64,000 nt of DNA, taken from Shewanella marisflavi (GTDB lineage: Bacteria > Pseudomonadota > Gammaproteobacteria > Enterobacterales > Shewanellaceae). A model generated the notes under the pieces. It saw only the letters and a program-made list of their open reading frames with translations, was not told the origin of the DNA and made no database searches. Position numbers and translations under genes: made by a program. The stretch is from NCBI RefSeq assembly GCF_023283925.1, contig NZ_JAKIKX010000005.1, positions 62,001 through 126,000 of the forward strand, read 5' to 3'. Below, in pieces: positions 59,001-64,000 of this stretch; positions within the stretch are counted from its first letter, which is position 1; every line of letters begins with the position of its first letter.

Positions 59001-59161
59001 GTCGCATTAAGTATACGCCAGCAAAGAGCTTTAAAAATGGTGACAGCTTTAGCTATACCATCAGTGATGGGGAACTACAGTCTACGGCAACGGTGAGTGT
59101 TACTTTGGCTAGCGATAGCGGCAACACCGGCGGTGGCAACAAAGGCAAAGGAAAGAATTAA
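56075..59161 (+). CDS. Secreted metzincin-type metalloprotease (gametolysin/M11-like) with Ig-like repeats
   Basis: A 1028-residue exported protein. The signal peptide ends at about residue 39 (..MPVHA). A prodomain-like region (40-250) precedes the catalytic domain with zinc motif HELGHNLGLQH (384-394), the H-E-x-x-H-x-x-G-x-x-H form, and a Met-turn candidate DLMG (about 421-424), then HFNAFNKEHLGW. The third ligand His, not Asp, favours M11-like over M6 families. Three repeats (about 588-925) resemble NEW3 Ig-like domains; each has two cysteines at equivalent positions. A cadherin/VCBS-like domain (about 930-1010) and a Gly/Lys-rich tail follow. The gene is controlled by the upstream riboswitch. 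Confidence 0.9.
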   Translation: MSSVHCAVALTDSPFLKTLGFGLLGAGLLSASAIMPVHAGSHGEQISAAAQANRDAKQQARLTHKAELETQTLQLSAVAAQFLNATKSNKGASHASDAALYQQLQALVAERQVEQQALLILDPYSVVSSVLPMAKRRGMPAEIQAKLAQQAELVGELEAVYEDFADPSENRLRHFLVTDQGRVEMYLPANTRSQKLQSGMQVKAKGWLFNSENSENSSLAIEQGEENLLILAAGETSSASTSSYKIPTKSTGEQNVLVLMLNFQDNPVEPWTSQEVDQMVFGTVNDYYWEASNGQTWFIGDVKGYLTLPIDTTCVTTDIELAAREEALNNGIDLSQYPRLVFLMPKSDQCGGLRGQGTLGLGVTTSNPSRAWIFGELNLMTIGHELGHNLGLQHAKFLGCPSGDIDSSCFSSEYGDSLDLMGQSVSGHFNAFNKEHLGWITADKGEVVTADRDGSYLLEPYEIAPTGKAKSLKVRRGTDSVTGEPLYYYLEYRQPIGSDSFLSGKAVTQGVLVHLNRNEDNIDSSLLLDMTPGSSIYDLDDAALLTGKSYTDNLAGVTITTEWSDSSGVSVNVSYSEQQSCIAAQPSIELASSNSVWAEPGEIVSYHVTLTNNDSVECGSSNYKVSAQVASGWNATQQSVSLTPGQSTTVSLNVTSSTTATDGFYDVTIEGANTSDSRYQASTTATYVVEAPVAACVSANPQWTLLSNSSTEVAAGTAVTYQGTLTNKDSDSCAASTFDVKASLPSGWQATSTSATLVPGQSQTLSVSVTSASDANAGVYDFSMVALNRSNVGYQSSASATYQVAAPIVSCQLAAPKLNVTDVLGAEVDAGTVQHYSVEITNQNQDCDDATYNLSIAKPSGWSASNNTVTLASGATTRVSVSVTSSTSANTGSYNLTLTAKDVANTAYSSTSTLVYRVAEQQNNAPVAYSDSVSMTSKAAIYINVLGNDKDIDGDTLVVTSATQGAKGSVQVLSDGRIKYTPAKSFKNGDSFSYTISDGELQSTATVSVTLASDSGNTGGGNKGKGKN

Positions 59162-59185
59162 TGTCTTTGTGATTACTTTAACCTT

Positions 59186-59218
59186 AAAAAAAAGAGCGAT
59201 GTATTACATCGCTCTTTT
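59186..59218. terminator. Bidirectional terminator between the protease gene and the secreted-protein gene
   Basis: The stem agagcgatgta / tacatcgctct is flanked by nine A and four T. It ends both converging transcripts. Confidence 0.88.
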
Positions 59219-59285
59219 GTCTTTTAAGTTTCAATATTGAAACTCATGATCCTTATAGTTATCGCTAATAGACTGAGGCAATTAG

Positions 59286-61847
59286 TTAAAATGGCGACTC
59301 ATTAGTAATAACCTGGATTAATACATCGTTAGATAGATCAACATCGTCTGCTGTATCTGCTGTGCCGTTTTTATCCGTAAATGTGGCTCTTATAGCACCG
59401 GTAGCAAGTAGAGCGGCAAAGTTAATATCAACTGCATTTTCCAATCCTGGTTTAAGCTCAATGGTAAAGGCGCAGTTATAGGTTTCAGTACCTGAACTTG
59501 CATAGCCAAGGGTATGATCTTTCTCACAAGCACTATAGCTATTACCGTTGTAATCACCACCACCATTGATAAGCTTAAAGTCTCCGGTTTCAATTTCGTC
59601 AAAGACACTTTGTAACTTCACGGTCAGCCCAGTAAAATCGACGTTATTGATTTGACTGCCATTTGTCATTTCCAATACGACTAACATACTGGTGGCAAAT
59701 TTAAGGTCAACGGCAGGCGCTTCTGGTGTGAATCCAACCTGTGCTACGGCATTAGCCATAAGGTCATCCTCGCCTTGAGCATGGTCGTCATCATAACCAT
59801 ATACTACTGCTTCATTTCTATATGTCTCACCGGCGTTACCCTGTATGTCTGTAATTGCCACAACACAGGATGCGGATGCACCCGGCGCAAGTTCAATACC
59901 GTTGCTCAATGGAGTTCCATCGACAATACAATCAGCGGTAATATCTGCTAGGCTGCCGATATACACTTTTGTTCCTCCATCCATTTCATACTCTTGGTCT
60001 GTGAGTTTGAAGAAGGTCACATAGTCCGCCAGGGAGGTATTAGTAAATTCGAATGTATAGTTCACGGTACGATATAGAGTAGGGTTATCACCCGTTTCCA
60101 GCACGCTATCTACATCAGGCGTTTTCGTCAGCTCAATCATGGAATCAACATCACTAAATAGTAGTGTTGCATCACCTTTATCTGTGGCTGTTTGATTCTC
60201 CGTAGCATCTCTCGCAACGCCTGTCACCTCGTTGTAATGCTGATCGCCAAAGTTACCTGTTAACGTTTCTGTAAAGCTACAAGTGAAACTGCTGTTGAAG
60301 GCAATGCTTGTGGACATGGTGTCACAGTCACCTTCGGTTCGAGTTAAGAGGTTACCGAATACAGAATCGTTTAATATCTCCAGTGTCAGAGGTGAATCAT
60401 GGTCACCGGATGTATTCTTGACCTCGATTCTGAATTCGACTGTACCGCCTGGTTCAGGTATTGAGGTCAATTTTACTGGGGTTGCATCAAGACTCCAGAT
60501 AGATTTACTGACATCTATGCTTGGTAGGTCATTTGTGATCTTAACGCCGACCACGGCAGAGCAGTTATCACCAGCTACAGGGTCGCTATCAAATGAGTCA
60601 CATGCATCATTGCCTACGTTTATGCCTCGATTTTCAGTGTCGGTGGCACTAAAGCTAACAAAGTCATAGTAATCCTCATCCCAGGGATCAACATCCCGCA
60701 GGTTGACATCGTCGATTCTCACCTTAAAGGTACAAACCAGTGTTGGGCTTGAATTAGTCAGTGTTACTGGAGTGTTACTCAGGTCTAATCTCCAGCAGGC
60801 ATTTGCGGCGTTGTAGCTTGTCTCGCCGCCCAACAGGGTCACATTGCCTTGTTGATAATCGGATTCCGTATCATCTAGGTCAAAGTAATAAGGCCCTGGG
60901 TAGGTTGTGTCGGAAGATTTATAGGTGTCTTGAATATCAGTGATTTTAATGTTGGCCCCGGTTGGGTTACCGTTCTCGTCCTTCGCTTTTTCGATTGTTA
61001 CTGTGTAAGTAAAGAGGCCAAAAGGTTCTTCCGCTGACATTTTATCAACTGTTTTGGTCACAGTTGCAGGCTTGGGCTCAACGAATACGTCAATCGGGAA
61101 GTTGTCGCATTTACACTTGGATTTGTTGTTAGGCACCTGACCATCTGCAGCACTACAGTTGTCACGTTCAATATTGTCCCAGGCGGCACAATAATTGAAA
61201 TCAGCCATACCATCCGGTGTTAGGGGCCCGTCACCATCAGGATCTTCATCCTCACAGATCATGGTAAACCTTGCACCTACCAAGGTGTACTCATCATTAG
61301 TGAGATCGGCTTTAGCAATATCACCGCAGGCGTCACCATCGAGCTGCTGCGCCACATATGAGTTGCCGTTTGTGCCATCGGGAATAGGTATCAATCTTGA
61401 ACAGGCATCATCAACCTGTGATATTACGTCAGGATCCTGGTCTTCTTTCTGGGGAACATAAAAGGTCGTATCCCAGCGTTCGGCAGCATTGGCTCGGACA
61501 TCTATATCAGCAATTAAGATAAAGGGGTCGCCGAGCGTACAGGTCAATTCGCTTGATAATACCTCGTTGCCCTCTTCGTCGTGCAATACAATGAACTTTG
61601 GATCCACTTTGGTGATTTCGACATCATTGGCGGTACAATTTAATGCTTCGCCAATAATGTTTTTCATTCCCGATCCACCTCTTTGAACATATTCATCCGC
61701 CATACAGAAGTCTGCCGTATTGGCGGGAGAGGGCCAAATTGGAGAATTGGCCAGTGCAGGTGTCGTGTTAATGCCATATAGGCTGGCGCTGCTTATGAGG
61801 GCGATACCCAGTGCCCTGATAAGTCGGTTGTTTTTAAATCGTTTCAT
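59286..61847 (-). CDS. Large secreted cysteine-rich protein with DUF11-like repeats
   Basis: An 853-residue protein with a signal peptide (MKRFKNNRLIRALGIALISSASLYGINTTPALA; about residues 1-33). I count about 20 cysteines, ten in the first 260 residues. The body is acidic and built of beta-type repeats like DUF11/bacterial Ig-like domains: the blocks at about 265-390, 450-560 and 575-710 each begin with T/S-K-T or S-K and contain VEFRIEVKNTS or NYTFEFTNTS. No catalytic motif, anchor or sorting signal is seen, so a surface or matrix role is likely. The upstream region has a sigma-54-type promoter. Confidence 0.75.
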   Translation of the reverse strand: MKRFKNNRLIRALGIALISSASLYGINTTPALANSPIWPSPANTADFCMADEYVQRGGSGMKNIIGEALNCTANDVEITKVDPKFIVLHDEEGNEVLSSELTCTLGDPFILIADIDVRANAAERWDTTFYVPQKEDQDPDVISQVDDACSRLIPIPDGTNGNSYVAQQLDGDACGDIAKADLTNDEYTLVGARFTMICEDEDPDGDGPLTPDGMADFNYCAAWDNIERDNCSAADGQVPNNKSKCKCDNFPIDVFVEPKPATVTKTVDKMSAEEPFGLFTYTVTIEKAKDENGNPTGANIKITDIQDTYKSSDTTYPGPYYFDLDDTESDYQQGNVTLLGGETSYNAANACWRLDLSNTPVTLTNSSPTLVCTFKVRIDDVNLRDVDPWDEDYYDFVSFSATDTENRGINVGNDACDSFDSDPVAGDNCSAVVGVKITNDLPSIDVSKSIWSLDATPVKLTSIPEPGGTVEFRIEVKNTSGDHDSPLTLEILNDSVFGNLLTRTEGDCDTMSTSIAFNSSFTCSFTETLTGNFGDQHYNEVTGVARDATENQTATDKGDATLLFSDVDSMIELTKTPDVDSVLETGDNPTLYRTVNYTFEFTNTSLADYVTFFKLTDQEYEMDGGTKVYIGSLADITADCIVDGTPLSNGIELAPGASASCVVAITDIQGNAGETYRNEAVVYGYDDDHAQGEDDLMANAVAQVGFTPEAPAVDLKFATSMLVVLEMTNGSQINNVDFTGLTVKLQSVFDEIETGDFKLINGGGDYNGNSYSACEKDHTLGYASSGTETYNCAFTIELKPGLENAVDINFAALLATGAIRATFTDKNGTADTADDVDLSNDVLIQVITNESPF

Positions 61848-62050
61848 AATATTGAACCTTATTAATAAGTTAATATGGATAAAACGTCTTGTAAGTTAGT
61901 CACTTTATGTTGATGAAATTGGGCTCAATTTCGATAAAGTGTTTACTCGCTATTACTGCATATGTCGGCGTATGCCGCTTTTAGTAACTGCAGGGATGGC
62001 GTGAAAACGGGGCCATTTCGATGCAGTGTCCAAATCGTTGGTCTTATAAC

Positions 62051-62066
62051 AGCAAGCATTAGGCCA
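62051..62066 (-). promoter_or_regulatory. Sigma-54-type promoter (-24/-12) upstream of the secreted-protein gene
   Basis: On the minus strand the sequence reads tggcctaatgcttgct, matching tggcac-N5-ttgcw at eight of ten conserved positions and preserving the essential GG-N10-GC spacing. Transcription would start near 62040, about 190 bases before the ATG at 61847. A near-match to an IHF site (tatcttgttgtta, 62073-62085) lies just upstream on the plus strand reading. Confidence 0.6.
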
Positions 62067-62129
62067 AATAGTTATCTTGTTGTTAATTAAGGGGGTTGTG
62101 GGGTTTTATGTCATGGGAATATCGTTTCG

Positions 62130-62149
62130 GTGTTACATATGTGTAACAC
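62130..62149. promoter_or_regulatory. Perfect 20-bp palindrome, candidate upstream activator site
   Basis: gtgttaca-tatg-tgtaacac forms a perfect 8-4-8 palindrome. Its centre is about 100 bases upstream of the predicted sigma-54 start at 62040, the classic enhancer position for activators of the family encoded at 63150. No T-run follows, so it is not a terminator. Only one copy was found. Confidence 0.6.
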
Positions 62150-62288
62150 TTTGCTTTGTCCATAAGTGAGGAGTGACAGAGGACGAGACAGACCTAATAG
62201 AAAGAGCATCCGCTGACTGTTGTGGCCTTTTTATGTATAGCCTTGTCTAATGGTGTAAGGCGTTTAAAGGGGAGGAGGTTTTCGGGTA

Positions 62289-62318
62289 AAGCCGCTAATA
62301 CCGATACTATAGCGGCTT
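62289..62318 (-). terminator. Possible terminator after the DsbA-like gene
   Basis: A perfect 9-bp stem (aagccgcta / tagcggctt) with a 12-base loop lies just past the stop of the DsbA-like gene. In the minus-strand direction only three U follow, so it is weak; it separates that gene from the palindrome and sigma-54 promoter. Confidence 0.5.
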
Positions 62319-62323
62319 CAATG

Positions 62324-63115
62324 TTAGTTGGTTTTGGTAAGCTCAGATTCGAGTGTATCGATGAGGGCACTAAAGGTCTGGTAACTTTGGGCTCCCACCA
62401 CAAGCTTGGGCTCAATAAGGCGATTGTTTTCAAGTTTGCCGATAAGGAAACTTGGTGTGCCTCGTATCCCCACTGATGAGCCATAAACGATATCCTGTTC
62501 TATCTTAGCCAGGATGGTTTGATCTTCGAGGCAAGTGGCGAACTTGGTCATGTCCAGTGAGAGTTGCATCGCCGTGTCTTGATAGAGTTTGTCGCCCAAT
62601 TGACGCATATTTTGAAACAAGGCCTCGCGCATTGGCCAATAAGCTTCTTGTTGTTGGGCGCAATTTGCGGCAATAGCGGCGCCTTTGGCTTTGGGGTGAA
62701 AGCCCAGTGGGAAATCTCTGGTGATATATTTCAGCTTACCTTTATCGATATAGTTGGCTTTTATTTTTGCGAAGGTATTGTCTATATAACGTTTACAGTA
62801 AGGGCATTGGTAATCTGAAAATTCGACAATAGCCACTTGTGCCGTTGCTGCGCCTAATGAGGGTAATTTGCCTTGCTCATCAGGATCATTCTGGTTGGGT
62901 AGGGTTTTGTGTTGTGGCTGTTGGCTCTGCATGGCAATGGCATGTATCTCTTTAACCTGGCTGCTCATAATGGCTACTTGCTGCTTAAGCTGACCGACTT
63001 CTTGTTTAAGATAGGCGAGTTCCTGATGCACTTTCTCATCCTCTTTTTGCTGACATCCAGTGCTGAGGAAGAGCAAGGACAGGCAGACAATTACTGTCGA
63101 TTGAATTGATGGCAT
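62324..63115 (-). CDS. DsbA-family thioredoxin-fold lipoprotein
   Basis: A 263-residue exported lipoprotein: signal peptide with lipobox LSTGC (Cys near 21), a coiled-coil linker (KVHQELAYLKQEVGQLKQQVAIMSSQVKEI, about 28-57), then a DsbA/BdbD-type domain with redox motif SDYQCPYCKRY (about 98-108) and GTPSFLIG near 225 (cis-Pro loop). It is expected to sit in the envelope and form or repair disulfides. I chose the ATG at 63115 (GAGG 8 bases upstream) over a GTG at 63139. It lies just after the sigma-54 activator gene and probably shares its transcript. Confidence 0.85.
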   Translation of the reverse strand: MPSIQSTVIVCLSLLFLSTGCQQKEDEKVHQELAYLKQEVGQLKQQVAIMSSQVKEIHAIAMQSQQPQHKTLPNQNDPDEQGKLPSLGAATAQVAIVEFSDYQCPYCKRYIDNTFAKIKANYIDKGKLKYITRDFPLGFHPKAKGAAIAANCAQQQEAYWPMREALFQNMRQLGDKLYQDTAMQLSLDMTKFATCLEDQTILAKIEQDIVYGSSVGIRGTPSFLIGKLENNRLIEPKLVVGAQSYQTFSALIDTLESELTKTN

Positions 63116-63149
63116 AAGTCGATCCTCTGTTTGTGCCACTTAAACTTAG

Positions 63150-64000
63150 CTATAGCGTTATCTTGCACTTCTTGATGAGGCGATAGAAAGTCGTTCGGGA
63201 GATATTGAGTTCACGGGCGGCTGCCGAGATATTGTGATGATTACGCTTAATAGCAGCCAGTAGCAGTTCTGTGTCAATTTCGGTTCTGTGTTTAGCAAAA
63301 TCGACTACGTCTGACTCATCGTTAGCCGGGCAGGCCAATTTAATGCCAAGATCGGCTTCGGTGATCACATCACTTTCGGCCATGATGATGGCTCGCTGGA
63401 TACGGTTTTTAAGCTCACGCACATTACCAGGCCATTGGTATTGGGTCATGGCTTGTAAGGCATCTTGGTTAAACGCAACTCGACGGTTGGGGGGAGCCAA
63501 TCTGGCCAAAAAATCCTCGGCAAGCAGGGGAATGTCAATTTTATGTTGCCTTAGACTGGGAATTTCTATTTGTATGATATTGATTCTATAGTAAAGATCT
63601 TCTCTAAATCTGCCTTCTTCAATGGCATTCTCTAGATTAACATGAGTGGCAAAGATGATGCGACAGTCTACGTCGGTTGTGCTTTGGCCACCGATCCGCT
63701 CGATGTAATGTTCCTCAAGAAAATGCAGAAGATTAATCTGTAACTCTAGAGAGAGATCGCCTATTTCATCTAAAAATAGCGTGCCTTTATCGGCGCGCTC
63801 AATTCGGCCTATGTACTGTCTGTCGGCCCCGGTGAAAGCGCCTTTTTCATGGCCAAATAGCTCCGAGTGGATAAGCGTTGGGGGCAGGGCGCCGCAATTT
63901 ACGGTGATAAAAGGACCGTTTTTACGTCCAGATAGCGAGTGGATCAAGTTAGCACATAGCCCCTTGCCGGTGCCTGTTTCACCACCGATAAGCACAGTTT
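63150..64000 (-). CDS. Sigma-54-dependent transcriptional activator (cut by window end)
   Basis: The frame is open to the last base, so the N-terminal sensor domain lies outside the window. The AAA+ domain has Walker [10 protein letters not shown], the sigma-54-contacting loop GAFTGA (in [13 protein letters not shown]), Walker [12 protein letters not shown] and the arginine-finger region [22 protein letters not shown]. The C-terminus ends with a Fis-type helix-turn-helix, [22 protein letters not shown]. Since the GAFTGA loop is intact it should open sigma-54 promoters. The target may be the promoter at 62051. Confidence 0.93.
   Translation of the reverse strand, partial: TVLIGGETGTGKGLCANLIHSLSGRKNGPFITVNCGALPPTLIHSELFGHEKGAFTGADRQYIGRIERADKGTLFLDEIGDLSLELQINLLHFLEEHYIERIGGQSTTDVDCRIIFATHVNLENAIEEGRFREDLYYRINIIQIEIPSLRQHKIDIPLLAEDFLARLAPPNRRVAFNQDALQAMTQYQWPGNVRELKNRIQRAIIMAESDVITEADLGIKLACPANDESDVVDFAKHRTEIDTELLLAAIKRNHHNISAAARELNISRTTFYRLIKKCKITL

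Overview
The window looks like a chromosomal segment of a Shewanella-type marine gammaproteobacterium. The protein sequences and the gene order (rne/rluC, yceD-rpmF-plsX-fabHDG-acpP-fabF, cysB, mfd-csiV, lolCDE, comEC-msbA-lpxK-ycaR) fit that group; no rRNA or species marker is present, so the species is inferred, not proven. I see no tRNA, rRNA, insertion sequence, prophage or CRISPR array. Most of the window (about 0-55 kb) is ordinary housekeeping; the last 8.5 kb (55.6-64 kb) is accessory.

Layout. 1-9.9 kb: the 3' end of msrA, a SulP anion transporter, RNase E, then rluC with a HAD phosphatase, a GAF-PAS-GGDEF protein and a Maf pyrophosphatase. 10.3-16.5 kb: the fatty-acid cluster yceD-rpmF-plsX-fabH-fabD-fabG-acpP-fabF. 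16.6-27.4 kb: a membrane protein, a thioesterase, a beta-hydroxyacid dehydrogenase, cdd, sbcB, rlmA, a cold-shock gene, an ABC-2 exporter, yceH and cvfB. 27.9-32.5 kb: speA, a eukaryotic-type speD, speB and pdxH on one strand, giving arginine to agmatine to putrescine plus decarboxylated AdoMet for spermidine. 32.5-39.8 kb: cysB, sdaA, nagZ-ycfP, acyP with a degenerate copy of its 3' end, and csiV. 39.8-55.6 kb: mfd, a PilZ-like protein, lolCDE, a CHASE-GGDEF protein, a DUF2062 protein, comEC, msbA-lpxK-ycaR and a kinase-like gene where kdsB is found in many relatives.

The accessory end holds the best signals. A GEMM-I cyclic-di-GMP riboswitch with its own promoter precedes a 1028-residue secreted metalloprotease carrying Ig-like repeats. 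Facing it is an 853-residue cysteine-rich secreted protein. Upstream of that gene are a GG-N10-GC sigma-54-type promoter and, about 100 bp further up, a perfect 8-4-8 palindrome, the usual enhancer position. The next genes on the same strand are a DsbA-like lipoprotein and a sigma-54 activator that runs off the window. Together they suggest an exported, disulfide-rich, signal-regulated surface system; this is inference from layout and motifs.

Cyclic-di-GMP recurs across the window (two GGDEF proteins, one PilZ-like protein, one riboswitch), but nothing in the sequence shows that these parts are linked.
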